Shown here: positions 15,958-27,545 of the stretch, piece after piece
Numbering within the stretch: the first letter of the stretch is position 1
Layout: each line of letters starts with the position of its first letter
Source of the DNA: Variovorax soli NBRC 106424
GTDB taxonomy: Bacteria; Pseudomonadota; Gammaproteobacteria; Burkholderiales; Burkholderiaceae_C
Reading direction: 5' to 3'
DNA: 36,706 nucleotides
Assembly: GCF_001591385.1 (NCBI RefSeq)
Contig: NZ_BCUU01000053.1
Location: 1-36,706, forward strand
Program-made: the position numbers and the translations under genes
The notes under the pieces: model-generated
Databases searched by the model: none
What the model was told of the DNA's origin: nothing
The model's input: the letters and a program-made list of their open reading frames with translations, nothing else

Positions 15958-17337
15958 TCAGTTCTTCGCGGCCATCGCCATGTAATCCACGCTCAGCTGC
16001 GTCAGCGCGCGCACCCCCACCAGCAGGCTGGCCTCGTCCACAAAGAAGCGCGGCGAGTGGTTGGGTTCGGCCTTGCTGGCGTCCTTGCCGACGGGCGTGG
16101 CGCCGATCATCACGAACAGGCCCGGCGCCTTCTGCGCAAAAAAGGAAAAGTCCTCGCCGCCGGTGCCCTTGGGAATGATCATGGCCTTGCCGCCGGGCAC
16201 GCGCTCGAGGCTGGGCGTCATCTGCGCGGTGAGCTTGGCGTCGTTGATGGTGGGCGCGTAGCCGTCGGCCTCGAAATGCACATGCGCTTCGCCGCCGCCG
16301 CTCTGGGCGATGTGCTCGGCCGTCTCGCCCATGCGCTTGATGTAGAACTTTCGCATCTCGTCGTCGTAGGTGCGCAGGGTGCCGCTCATCTCGGCGTTGT
16401 CCGGAATGATGTTGTAGCGGGTACCGGCCTGGAAGGTGCCCACGCTCAGCACCGAAGGCTCCTTGGTCACGTTGACCTGGCGGCTGGCGATGGTCTGGAA
16501 GCCCAGCACGATCTGCGAGCCGATCACGATCGGGTCCACGCCCGACCAGGGCTGCGAGCCGTGCGTCTGGCGGCCCTTGACGCTGACCTTGAAGGTGTCG
16601 GAGCTGGCGGTGATGGGGCCGGGCTTGTAGCCGATCTCGCCGGTGTTCAGGCCCGAGACCAGGTGCAGGCCGAACACCACGTCGGGCTTGGGCGAATCGA
16701 AGGCGCCTTCGGCCAGCATGCGGCGCGCGCCGCCGATCTCGGCGTTGGGCAGCTTCTCCTCGGCCGGCTGGAACAGCAGCTTGACGGTGCCGGGCAGCTG
16801 GTCCTTCATGCCGGCCAGCACCTCGGCCACGCCCATCAGGATGGCGACGTGGCCGTCATGGCCGCAGGCGTGCATCACGTCCACTTCCTTGCCGGCCCAG
16901 GTGGCGCGGGCCTTGGAGGCGAAGGGCAGGTCCACCTGCTCCTTCACCGGCAGCGCATCCATGTCGGCGCGCAGCGCCACCACGGGGCCGGGCTTGCCGC
17001 CCTTGAGGGTGGCCACCACGCCCGTCACGGCCACGCCTTCGCGCACCTCGTAGCCGAGCGCCTTCAGGTGCGCCGCCACCAGCGCGGCGGTGCGCTTTTC
17101 CTGGTTGCCCAGTTCGGGATGCTGGTGGATGTCGCGCCGCCAGGCGATGACCTTCTGCTCCACCGCCTTGGTGCGCTCGGCCATCTGCGGGTACAGCGGG
17201 GCCGCCAGGGCCGGGGCGGGAGCGGGGGCGACCGCAGCAGAAGCCGGCGCCTGTGCCTGGGCATGGGCACCCATCGCGCAGACGGCCAGAACGACGGGAA
17301 GGAAGGCGCTGGGGCGCAGGAACTCGCGGCGTGGCAT
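15958..17337 (-). CDS. M20-family amidohydrolase/aminoacylase, probably Tat-exported
   Basis: Protein of 459 residues. The N-terminus MPRREFLRPSAFLPVVLAVCAMGAHAQA has an RRxFL twin-arginine-like motif and a hydrophobic stretch, so export by Tat is likely. An Ala/Pro linker leads to the M20D peptidase domain: VIAWRRDIHQHPELGNQE, VVALRADMDALPVKE, VDVMHACGHDGHVAILMGVAEVL (zinc ligands), LLFQPAEEKLPNAEIGGARRM and GTGGEDFSFFAQKAPGLFVMIG. Such enzymes hydrolyse N-acyl amino acids, hippurate or dipeptides. The start at 17337 is set by the signal peptide. It is divergent from a LysR gene with a palindromic operator between them. Substrate unknown. Confidence 0.9.
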   Translation of the reverse strand: MPRREFLRPSAFLPVVLAVCAMGAHAQAQAPASAAVAPAPAPALAAPLYPQMAERTKAVEQKVIAWRRDIHQHPELGNQEKRTAALVAAHLKALGYEVREGVAVTGVVATLKGGKPGPVVALRADMDALPVKEQVDLPFASKARATWAGKEVDVMHACGHDGHVAILMGVAEVLAGMKDQLPGTVKLLFQPAEEKLPNAEIGGARRMLAEGAFDSPKPDVVFGLHLVSGLNTGEIGYKPGPITASSDTFKVSVKGRQTHGSQPWSGVDPIVIGSQIVLGFQTIASRQVNVTKEPSVLSVGTFQAGTRYNIIPDNAEMSGTLRTYDDEMRKFYIKRMGETAEHIAQSGGGEAHVHFEADGYAPTINDAKLTAQMTPSLERVPGGKAMIIPKGTGGEDFSFFAQKAPGLFVMIGATPVGKDASKAEPNHSPRFFVDEASLLVGVRALTQLSVDYMAMAAKN

Positions 17338-17420
17338 CGATGAAATCCGTGAAGAGGAGTTGAAAGAAAAAAGGAAGGTTCGAGAGCCCGCAAGCTTATG
17401 CAGCGCAGCGATTACCATCC

Positions 17421-17435
17421 AATCGAAATTCGATT
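17421..17435. promoter_or_regulatory. LysR-type operator candidate
   Basis: AATCGA and TCGATT are perfect 6-bp inverted arms around AAT. The site contains a T-N11-A frame (ATCGAAATTCGAT) typical of LysR-type regulator boxes and sits in the 120-base divergent gap between the M20 gene and the lysR-like gene. Likely the autoregulatory/activation site of that regulator. Confidence 0.55.
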
Positions 17436-17457
17436 TGACGATAACCCAGGCTTATCG

Positions 17458-18417
17458 ATGCGGGCAAACCCTGATCCCCCGGCCCCGACGCCCCGACTCG
17501 TGCTGCACGAGCGCCTGCTGGCCCGTCTGCGCCTGCGCCACCTGCGGCTGGTGGATGCGCTGTCCACTCATTCGAACCTGCGGCGCGCGGCCGAGGCCAC
17601 GCACATGAGCCAGCCCGCGGCCACGCAGATGCTGCGCGAGCTGGAAGGCCTGCTGGAGGTGCCGCTGTTCGAGCGCCACGCCCGCGGCATGCGCATCACC
17701 GAGGCGGGCCGCCTCTTGGCCGCGCACGCACGCATGGCCATCGAGACGCTGCGCATCGCCGCCGACGACCTGGCCGCGCTGGCGGCGCAGCAGGCGCGTC
17801 CGGTGCGCGTGGGCGCGCTCGACGCCGCACTGCTCAGCATCGTGCGCACTGCCATGCCGCGCCTGCTGAGCGAGCATCCGCAGCTGCGCCTGGTGGTCGA
17901 GGACGGCAACACCGAGCGGCTGACCTCGGGCCTGCGCGGCGGCGCCTTCGACCTGGTGCTGGTGCGCGAGCCCGAGCGCCTGGAGACCGGCTACCGCTTC
18001 ATTCCCCTGCGCAGCGACCGCATGGTGCTGATTGCCGGCGTGTCGCATCCGGCCGCCGGGCAGCGCCGCGTGCGCCTGCGCGAGCTGGCCGATTCCCGCT
18101 GGATCCTGCCGCCGCCGCACTTTGCGGTGCGCCAGGCGCTGGATGCCGCGCTGGCCCGCGAGAAACTGGTGCCGCGCCAGCACAGCGTGCAGACGCTGTC
18201 GCTGCACCTGCTGCGCAGCCTCCTGGCGCAGCCCGACGTGGTGATGCCCATGCCGCACTCCATGCTCGAGCGCATCGATCCGCGCGAGGCCGTGCAGCTC
18301 AAGCTGCAGCTGGACGCGCCCATCGAGCCGCTGGGCCTGCTCTACCGGCCCGACGACGCCGGCGCCTCGATGCAGCTGCTGATCGACGTGCTGGTCGACC
18401 AGGCCAAGGGCGTCTGA
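17458..18417 (+). CDS. LysR-family transcriptional regulator
   Basis: Protein of 319 residues. The winged helix-turn-helix is at about residues 20-80: LRLRHLRLVDALSTHSNLRRAAEATHMSQPAATQMLRELEGLLEVPLFERHARGMRITEAGRLL, a clear LysR N-domain. A periplasmic-binding-like effector domain follows (RVGALDAALLSIVRTAMPRLLSEHPQLRLVVEDGNTERL). The ATG at 17458 is chosen so the HTH lies near the N-terminus; an in-frame ATG at 17398 would overlap the operator. Divergent orientation to the M20 amidohydrolase is the classic LysR arrangement and suggests that gene as its target; the arginase gene 73 bases downstream may be part of the same group. Confidence 0.92.
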   Translation: MRANPDPPAPTPRLVLHERLLARLRLRHLRLVDALSTHSNLRRAAEATHMSQPAATQMLRELEGLLEVPLFERHARGMRITEAGRLLAAHARMAIETLRIAADDLAALAAQQARPVRVGALDAALLSIVRTAMPRLLSEHPQLRLVVEDGNTERLTSGLRGGAFDLVLVREPERLETGYRFIPLRSDRMVLIAGVSHPAAGQRRVRLRELADSRWILPPPHFAVRQALDAALAREKLVPRQHSVQTLSLHLLRSLLAQPDVVMPMPHSMLERIDPREAVQLKLQLDAPIEPLGLLYRPDDAGASMQLLIDVLVDQAKGV

Positions 18418-18490
18418 CTGACCTGCACCGGCGGCGTTGGCTTGCGCCCCGGTGTGGCGCCGCGCGCGCACGGGTCCCACAATGGCATGC

Positions 18491-19411
18491 ATGAGCAGTA
18501 CTCCGCCCACCATTCACCTGATCGGCGCGCCCACCGACGTCGGCGCCAGCGTGCGCGGCGCCGGCATGGGCCCGGATGCCCTGCGGGTGGCCGACCTGCC
18601 GGCCACGCTGGCCCGCCACGGCTTCGGCGTGGTGGACGCCGGCAACCTGGCCGGGCCCGCCACGCCCTGGACGGCGCCGAGCAACGGCCTGCGCCACCTG
18701 GATGAAGTGGTGGCGTGGAACCGCTCGGTGTACGCAGCGGTCGACGGCGCCCTGGGCGCGGGCCACGTGCCTCTGCTGATGGGCGGCGACCATTGCCTGG
18801 CCGTGGGCTCCATCAGCGCGGTGGCGCGCCACGTCCGCGCGCGCGGCCAGCAGCTGCGCGTGATCTGGCTCGACGCGCATTCCGACGTCAACACCGAAGC
18901 CACCAGCCCCAGCGGCAACCTGCACGGCATGCCGGTGGCCTGCCTGCTCGGCCACGGGCCGGCGGCGCTGCGCGGCTGGAGCGGCGAGCCCGCGGCGCTG
19001 GACGCGCAGGCGCTGCGCTTCATCGGAATCCGCAGCGTCGACGCGCAGGAAAAGCTGGCCATCCGCAACCTCGACCTGCGCGTGTACGACATGCGCCACA
19101 TCGACGAGAACGGCATGCGCGTGACCATGACCGAGGCGCTGGCCGACATCGACGCCGACACCCACGTGCACGTGAGCTTCGACCTGGACTGCCTGGACCC
19201 GGCCGACGCCCCCGGCGTGGGCACCGGCGTGCGCGGCGGCCCCACCTACCGCGAGATGCAGCTGTGCATGGAAATGATCGCCGACACCGGCCGGCTGGGA
19301 TCGCTCGACGTGGTCGAGCTCAACCCCGCGCTGGACGTTCGCAACAGCACCGCCGAAGTGGCGGTGGAACTGATCGAAAGCCTGTTCGGCAAGTCGACCC
19401 TCGCACGCTGA
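18491..19411 (+). CDS. rocF: arginase
   Basis: Protein of 306 residues, the typical arginase length. Manganese and substrate motifs are present in order: LLMGGDHCLAVGS, VIWLDAHSDVNTEATSPSGNLHGMPVACLLG, and SFDLDCLDPADAPGVGTGVRGGPTYREM, ending SLDVVELNPALDVRNSTAEVAVELIESLFG. The DAHSDVNT...SPSGNLHGMP segment is typical of arginases rather than agmatinases. The final metal motif reads GTGVRGG where GTPVxGG is usual. The enzyme hydrolyses L-arginine to ornithine and urea in the cytoplasm. Two close in-frame ATGs (18482, 18491) exist; the second gives the conserved start. It follows the lysR-like gene on the same strand. Confidence 0.9.
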   Translation: MSSTPPTIHLIGAPTDVGASVRGAGMGPDALRVADLPATLARHGFGVVDAGNLAGPATPWTAPSNGLRHLDEVVAWNRSVYAAVDGALGAGHVPLLMGGDHCLAVGSISAVARHVRARGQQLRVIWLDAHSDVNTEATSPSGNLHGMPVACLLGHGPAALRGWSGEPAALDAQALRFIGIRSVDAQEKLAIRNLDLRVYDMRHIDENGMRVTMTEALADIDADTHVHVSFDLDCLDPADAPGVGTGVRGGPTYREMQLCMEMIADTGRLGSLDVVELNPALDVRNSTAEVAVELIESLFGKSTLAR

Positions 19412-19423
19412 TTCATACGCCTC

Positions 19424-19438
19424 GTCTCAAATTGAGAC
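19424..19438. promoter_or_regulatory. palindromic operator candidate upstream of the aspT genes
   Basis: GTCTCAA and TTGAGAC are perfect 7-bp arms around a single A, and a further GTCTC half-site lies at 19451-19455. The site is in the 119-base gap between arginase and the first antiporter gene, about 95 bases before the antiporter start. No clear promoter was recognised, so its role as operator is inferred. Confidence 0.45.
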
Positions 19439-19530
19439 AGCGTGCGACAAGTCTCGGAAACCGGTTATTTCGCAGCTACACTGCGCCGCGGTAGTCAACA
19501 CAAGGGCCCGACGCTGGGCCCCCTAAGAAC

Positions 19531-21252
19531 ATGACACTGCTGGGTTGGATCGGGGATGTCTTAAGGGCGCATCCGGAAATCGCCTTGTTCCTCTGCCTCT
19601 CCATCGGCTATGCGATCGGCCAGATCAGGTTCGGCCCGATCCAGCTGGGTGGCATCTGCGGCACGCTGATCACGGCGCTGGTGGTCGGCCAGCTGGGCGT
19701 CACGCTCGAGGCCGGCGTGAAGAACGTGTTCTTCATGCTCTTCATCTTCGCGCTGGGCTATGCGGGCGGCCCGCAGTTCTTCGCCAACCTCAATGCCAAG
19801 GGCCTGCGCATCGGCCTGCTGTGCCTGATCGAGGTGGTGGTGGTGCTGGCGCTGGTGATGGCGGCCACCCATTTCATGCGGCTCGACCCCGGCACCGCCG
19901 CCGGCCTCATGGCGGGCGCCGCCACCGAATCCGCCGTGGTGGGCACCGCGACCGATGCGATCTCCAAGCTGGCCCTGGCCCCCGAGCAGATCAAGCAGCT
20001 GCAGGCCAACGTGGTCACGGCCTATTCCATCACCTACATCTTCGGCCTCATCACCATCGTGGTGGTCACCAGCCAGATCTTTCCGCTGCTGCTGCGCGTC
20101 AACCTGCGCGAAGAGGCCGACAAGCTCTGGAAGGCCATGGGCGGGCGCGAGGAAGACGCGGGCGCCAGCGCCGCGGCACCCGAACTGGTGGGCCGCGTGT
20201 ACGAGGTGACGGCCGACATCGGCGGCACCGTGGGCCGCCTGCATGCGCGGCTGCAGTCCAGCGGCAGCCTGCAGGGCCTGATGCGCGGCGGCCAGAAGAT
20301 CGGCTTCGACGCCGACACCCGCCTGCAGCAGGGCGACCGCCTGCTCATCGTCGGCCACCGGCGCGCCGTGGTCGACATGGCCACGGCTGCGGCAGGGCTG
20401 GGGCGGGAGTCGGCGGACACGGCCGACTTCGGCCTGGTGCTGCAAAGCGCGGAAGTGGTGCTGCGCAACAAGGCCGCGAACGGCCTCACCCTCAGGCAGC
20501 TGTCGCAGGCCCGGCCGGGCAGCACGCCCCTGGTGGGCGGCAGCGTGCTGGTGGCCAGCGTGGAGCGCGGCGGGCGGCTGATGCCGCTGCTGCCCGAGCT
20601 GCAACTGCAGATGGGCGACAAGCTCCAGGTGCTCGGCACCGCCGATGAACTGGCGCCGGCCGTCACGGCCCTGGGCGAGCCGGTGCTCAAGTCGATCAAG
20701 ACCAACATCGCCTTCGCCTCCATCGGCATCGTGCTGGGCGTGTGGATCGGCATGTTCAGCGCCAAGCTGGGTGGCATCGCCCTGTCGCTGGGCACTGGCG
20801 GCGGCGCGCTGCTGACCGGCCTCGTGTTCGGCTGGTACCAGGCCAGGCACCCCAGCCGCCTGAGCATCCCGGAGGACGCACTGGGCCTGCTCAAGGACAT
20901 TGGCCTGGCGACCTTCATTGCCTGCGTCGGCCTGACCTCCGGGCCGCAGGCCATGGGCCTGGTGAAACAGTACGGCATCTCCCTGCCGCTGATGGGCGTG
21001 GCCATTGCGGTGCTGCCGGCCGTGTGCTCGCTACTGGTGGGCCACTTCCTGCTGAAGTTCGAGGCGCCGGTCCTGCTGGGCGCCATTGCCGGCCAGCAAT
21101 GCAGCACGCCCGCGCTCAGCGCCATCCAGAGCGCGGCGGGCAACACCACGCCGCTGCTGGGCTACACGATCACCTACGCCATTTCCAACGTGATCCTTCC
21201 GCTGATGGGTCCGGTGGTGGTGGCCATGGCTTCGCTGGTGCAGGTGCACTGA
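19531..21252 (+). CDS. aspT: aspartate:alanine antiporter family protein, copy 1
   Basis: Protein of 573 residues of the aspartate:alanine exchanger (AAEx) family. Layout: N-terminal membrane half (about residues 10-175, including IRFGPIQLGGICGTLITALVVGQLGV and AGLMAGAATESAVVGTATDAI), two cytoplasmic RCK-C/TrkA-C-like domains (about 216-290 and 300-378), and a C-terminal membrane half (390-570, with GGIALSLGTGGGALLTGLVFGWYQARHP). The family exchanges aspartate for alanine across the inner membrane. In the last-half signature it has GAIAGQQCSTPAL, with Gln at 523 where the next gene has Arg. The ATG at 19531 has only a weak ribosome-binding site. It heads a three-gene unit with a second antiporter and aspD, 33 and 86 bases apart. 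Confidence 0.9.
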   Translation: MTLLGWIGDVLRAHPEIALFLCLSIGYAIGQIRFGPIQLGGICGTLITALVVGQLGVTLEAGVKNVFFMLFIFALGYAGGPQFFANLNAKGLRIGLLCLIEVVVVLALVMAATHFMRLDPGTAAGLMAGAATESAVVGTATDAISKLALAPEQIKQLQANVVTAYSITYIFGLITIVVVTSQIFPLLLRVNLREEADKLWKAMGGREEDAGASAAAPELVGRVYEVTADIGGTVGRLHARLQSSGSLQGLMRGGQKIGFDADTRLQQGDRLLIVGHRRAVVDMATAAAGLGRESADTADFGLVLQSAEVVLRNKAANGLTLRQLSQARPGSTPLVGGSVLVASVERGGRLMPLLPELQLQMGDKLQVLGTADELAPAVTALGEPVLKSIKTNIAFASIGIVLGVWIGMFSAKLGGIALSLGTGGGALLTGLVFGWYQARHPSRLSIPEDALGLLKDIGLATFIACVGLTSGPQAMGLVKQYGISLPLMGVAIAVLPAVCSLLVGHFLLKFEAPVLLGAIAGQQCSTPALSAIQSAAGNTTPLLGYTITYAISNVILPLMGPVVVAMASLVQVH

Positions 21253-21285
21253 TTGTTCAACTCTCACTGACGGAAGGAGCGCGCT

Positions 21286-24752
<3,467 letters not shown>

Positions 24753-24765
24753 GGGGAGGAAGAGC

Positions 24766-25629
24766 TCAGTTGCGTGCGGCCTGGGCCTCGGTGAGCGAGG
24801 CATCGGCCGCGCTGCCGGCCTTGCCCGGCATGCTGGCCGGCTCGCCCAGCGGCTGCACCGGCACCGGCGGCGCCCGCATCTGGACCTGCGCCGGCTGTGA
24901 GACCGGCGGCTTCGCCGGCTGGGGCTCGGCCTGGGCCTGGGCTTGCGCTGGCTCCGCAGGCGGCAAGGGCGCCAGCGTTTCAGCCAGCGGCTGCGCCACC
25001 ACCGTGGACGAGGTCACCGGCGCGGCCACCGGCGGCTCGGGCTCGGCCACGTCCACCACGATGTAGCGCTGCACGATGCCGAAGAAGCGGTCGTAGAAGT
25101 TCTCGTCGGTCACCGTCTGGCTGGCCACCTTCACCAGCGAATCGTCGCTGGAGGAATAAGGCAGCGAGACGGAGCCGATCACGCCCACGCCCACGCTGGC
25201 CGAGTTGTTCACCTTCTTGAGGCTGTAGCGGTCCTGCAGGGCGCTCACGAACACCAGGGTGCGCGGCCGCGTGCCTCCCACCGCCTTGCGTTTGCCGCCA
25301 GTCTCGCTGGCGCAGACCACCCGGAAGTCCAGTTCCACGTGCACCTCGGACGCCGGCTGGAAGGCCTTCTTCCCGGTGACGAGTTCGCTGTTGGCGGCCG
25401 TGACCAGATAGCCCTGGCTGAGCAGGGCGCGGCGCGCGGCCTCGCAGGTCTGCGCCTCGGAGGCATCGAAGACGCGGGTGTGGGTGTCAGTGGAACTGAA
25501 GCCCTCGGGGTCGTAGGAAACGCGCTGGGGCGTGCTGCCGCAGCCGGCCAGGGCCAGCGCGGCAAGGCCGGCGGCCACCAGGACGGCCGGACGGAAAAAA
25601 CGGGAAAAGATTGAGCGACGCAAGGTCAT
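24766..25629 (-). CDS. DUF2242-type lipoprotein, long copy
   Basis: Protein of 287 residues. The signal MTLRRSIFSRFFRPAVLVAAGLAALALAGC has a LAGC lipobox. The conserved domain (about residues 35-205) includes FSSTDTHTRVFDASEAQTCEAARRALLSQGYLVT, LVFVSALQDRYSLKKVNNSASVGVGVIGSVSLPYSSSDDSLVKVASQTVTDENFYDRFFGIVQRY. The last ~80 residues are a Pro/Ala/Gln-rich low-complexity tail. The assignment to DUF2242 is from memory of the pattern. The start is set by the signal peptide. It is adjacent to a shorter paralogue in the same orientation and convergent with aspD (13 bases). Probably inner- or outer-membrane-anchored; function unknown. Confidence 0.8.
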   Translation of the reverse strand: MTLRRSIFSRFFRPAVLVAAGLAALALAGCGSTPQRVSYDPEGFSSTDTHTRVFDASEAQTCEAARRALLSQGYLVTAANSELVTGKKAFQPASEVHVELDFRVVCASETGGKRKAVGGTRPRTLVFVSALQDRYSLKKVNNSASVGVGVIGSVSLPYSSSDDSLVKVASQTVTDENFYDRFFGIVQRYIVVDVAEPEPPVAAPVTSSTVVAQPLAETLAPLPPAEPAQAQAQAEPQPAKPPVSQPAQVQMRAPPVPVQPLGEPASMPGKAGSAADASLTEAQAARN

Positions 25630-25735
25630 GGCAGGCCGAAATGCTACCCGGCCAGCGGCCGGCAGGCCCTTTTGAGCCGCAAACCGGCGCCGCGTTCCCT
25701 GCAGTTTCAGGGCCGCTGCCGGCTGCGCGCGCAGT

Positions 25736-26380
25736 TCAGTCCGCCTTCTTTTCGCCCGCCTCTGCAGCCGATGGCGTGGCCGAGGGCTCGGGTTCGGGCC
25801 CCTGCGCGGCCAGGTAGCGCTCGACCAGGGCATAGAAGCGCTCATAGAAGCGCTCGTCGGTCACCGTCTGACTGGCCACCTTGACCATCGAATCCTCGCT
25901 GGACGAATAGGGCAGCGAGATCGAGCCCAGCACACCCACCCCCACCCCGGCCGAGTTCGAGACCTTCTTGAGCGCGTAGCGGTCCTGCAGCGCGGTGACG
26001 AACGCGGTGGTGCTGGATGCCTTGGCGCCGGCGGCCTGAGCGTCCTTGGCGCAGACCACGCGCAGCGTGACTTCCATGTGCACGTCGTTCTCGGGCTGGA
26101 AGCTCTTGACGCCGCTGACCTCCTGCGCCGTGGCGTCCTTCACCTGGTAGCCCTGGCTGAGCAGCGCGCGCCGGGCGGCCTCGCAGGTCTTTCCTTCGCT
26201 GGCGGGGTAGTTGCGCGCGTGCGTGTCGGTCGATGCGAAGGACTCGGTCTCGTAGCTGGCGAGTTTCCTTTGCTTGCCGCTGCCGCAGCCGGCGAGCGCA
26301 AGGCCCAGGGCAAGCCCCAGCACGCAAGGCACCATGAGGGCGCGGTGCAACGGGGGACGGGTAGCGCAATCGGTCGGCAT
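25736..26380 (-). CDS. DUF2242-type lipoprotein, short copy
   Basis: Protein of 214 residues if started at 26380; an in-frame ATG at 26335 (MVPCVLGLALGLALAGC) gives a tighter lipoprotein signal and may be the true start. The lipobox is LAGC. The domain FASTDTHARNYPASEGKTCEAARRALLSQGYQV ... AFVTALQDRYALKKVSNSAGVGVGVLGSISLPYSSSEDSMVKVASQTVTDERFYERFYALVERYL closely matches the long copy downstream. It lacks the long Pro/Ala/Gln tail and ends in a short Pro/Glu/Ala segment. The two genes form a tandem duplicate separated by 106 bases; expression as one unit is likely. Function unknown. Confidence 0.8.
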   Translation of the reverse strand: MPTDCATRPPLHRALMVPCVLGLALGLALAGCGSGKQRKLASYETESFASTDTHARNYPASEGKTCEAARRALLSQGYQVKDATAQEVSGVKSFQPENDVHMEVTLRVVCAKDAQAAGAKASSTTAFVTALQDRYALKKVSNSAGVGVGVLGSISLPYSSSEDSMVKVASQTVTDERFYERFYALVERYLAAQGPEPEPSATPSAAEAGEKKAD

Positions 26381-26556
26381 GAGTCTTGGTTCGGAAAAGA
26401 GGGAAAGGGAGCCATTCGAGGCCCCAAGCATTGGAGCGGCAAGCCAGCAGCCCTCCGTGTCGGCGGACGGCCTTCCCGTCTGTCGGAGGGCGCCTGGGCA
26501 GCGTCGGCAGGCGTGCCGGCGATGATCGAACTATCGACCAGATAAGACCCTGAAAA

Positions 26557-26571
26557 TAGATAATTCTTCTG
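26557..26571 (+). promoter_or_regulatory. Lrp-type binding site over the start region of the Lrp-family gene
   Basis: TAGATAATTCTTCTG matches the E. coli Lrp consensus YAGHAWATTWTDCTR at 13 of 15 positions. It ends two bases before the ATG and occupies the position of the ribosome-binding site. This is an AT-rich island in a GC-rich window, which favours a protein-binding role; autorepression is inferred. Confidence 0.5.
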
Positions 26572-26573
26572 CC

Positions 26574-27047
26574 ATGAGCGATTTTCTATCCAATCTGGAC
26601 CGTATCGATCTTCGAATCCTGAAGATCCTTCAGGAAGACGGGCGCCTGTCCAACCTCAAGCTGGCCGAAGCGGTGGCGCTGTCGCCCACCGCCGTGCTGG
26701 CGCGGGTGCAGCGCCTCACCCGCGAAGGCTTCATCCAGGGCTACGAGGCGCGCCTGGACCCGCACAAGCTGGGCCGCGGCTTCACCGTGTTCGTGGAGGT
26801 GCTGCTGGACCGCACCACGCCCAATGTGTTCGAGCAGTTCAAGGCCGCGGTGCAGGTGCGCGACGAGATCATGGAATGCCACATGGTGGCCGGCGGCTTC
26901 GACTACCTGATCAAGACGCGCATGGCCGACATGGCCGCGTACCGCGAGTTCGCCGGCACCGTGCTGTGGCAGCTGCCGGGGGTGCGCGAGACGCGGACCT
27001 ATGCGGTGATGGAAGAAGTGAAGAGCAGCGCCAGGCTGCCACTCTGA
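26574..27047 (+). CDS. Lrp/AsnC-family transcriptional regulator
   Basis: Protein of 157 residues, the usual Lrp length. Residues ~7-65 are the winged helix-turn-helix (LDRIDLRILKILQEDGRLSNLKLAEAVALSPTAVLARVQRLTREGFIQGYEARLDPHKLG), followed by the RAM effector domain (FTVFVEVLLDRTTPNVFEQFKAAVQVRDEIMECHMVAGGFDYLIKTRMADMAAYREFAGTVLWQLPGVRETRTYAVMEEVK). The full-length pattern resembles the Lrp homologues that sense leucine or regulate proline/amino acid catabolism. No ribosome-binding site is visible and an Lrp-like box overlaps the start region. It is convergent with the SRPBCC gene; its targets may lie elsewhere. Confidence 0.93.
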   Translation: MSDFLSNLDRIDLRILKILQEDGRLSNLKLAEAVALSPTAVLARVQRLTREGFIQGYEARLDPHKLGRGFTVFVEVLLDRTTPNVFEQFKAAVQVRDEIMECHMVAGGFDYLIKTRMADMAAYREFAGTVLWQLPGVRETRTYAVMEEVKSSARLPL

Positions 27048-27064
27048 CGCCTCATCGGCGCCGA

Positions 27065-27514
27065 TTACTCGGCCGGGATCTCGGGGTTGACCAGCTGCGC
27101 CAGCAGGGTCAGCGACTCCTGCCAGCCCAGGTAGCAGGCTTCCAGCGGAATCGCCGCGGGAATGTTCTCCTGCACCACATGCATCTCGGTGCCCACCAGC
27201 ACCTTCTTGAAGGTGACCGTCACCTTCATCGTGCCGGGCAGGTTGGGGTCGTCGAACACGTCGGTGTGCACGATCCGCTCACCGGGCACCAGTTCCAGGT
27301 ACTCGCCGCCGAAGGAGTGGCTCTGGCCGTTGCTGAAGTTGGTGAAGCTCATCCTGTAACGCCCGCCCACCTTGGCATCCATCTCGTGCACGCGGCCGGT
27401 GAAGCCGTGCGGCGGCAGCCACTTGGCCATGGCGTCGGGGTCGATGAACGCGCGGTAGACCCGATCGGGCGGCGCGGTGAACACGCGGTGCAGGCGAATG
27501 GTGTGGTCTGCCAT
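27065..27514 (-). CDS. SRPBCC/AHSA1-family protein
   Basis: Protein of 149 residues, cytoplasmic. The pattern MADHTIRLHRVFTAPPDRVYRAFIDPDAMAKWLPPHGFTGRVHEMDAKVGGRYRMSFTNFSNGQSHSFGGEYLELVPGERIVHTDVF is the Bet v1-like START/AHSA1 fold (activator of Hsp90 ATPase C-terminal type), which binds hydrophobic ligands. A GAAGGAGATTCC site supports the start. It lies 31 bases after the AI-2E-family gene on the same strand. Ligand unknown; a chaperone role is not implied. Confidence 0.9.
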   Translation of the reverse strand: MADHTIRLHRVFTAPPDRVYRAFIDPDAMAKWLPPHGFTGRVHEMDAKVGGRYRMSFTNFSNGQSHSFGGEYLELVPGERIVHTDVFDDPNLPGTMKVTVTFKKVLVGTEMHVVQENIPAAIPLEACYLGWQESLTLLAQLVNPEIPAE

Positions 27515-27545
27515 GGAATCTCCTTCTTGTTCGGGGTTGAAGAAC

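Noticed and set aside
26078..26545. Plus-strand frame of 155 codons ending just before the Lrp-family gene
   Set aside because: Overlaps the DUF2242 gene in antisense and has no start signal or domain.
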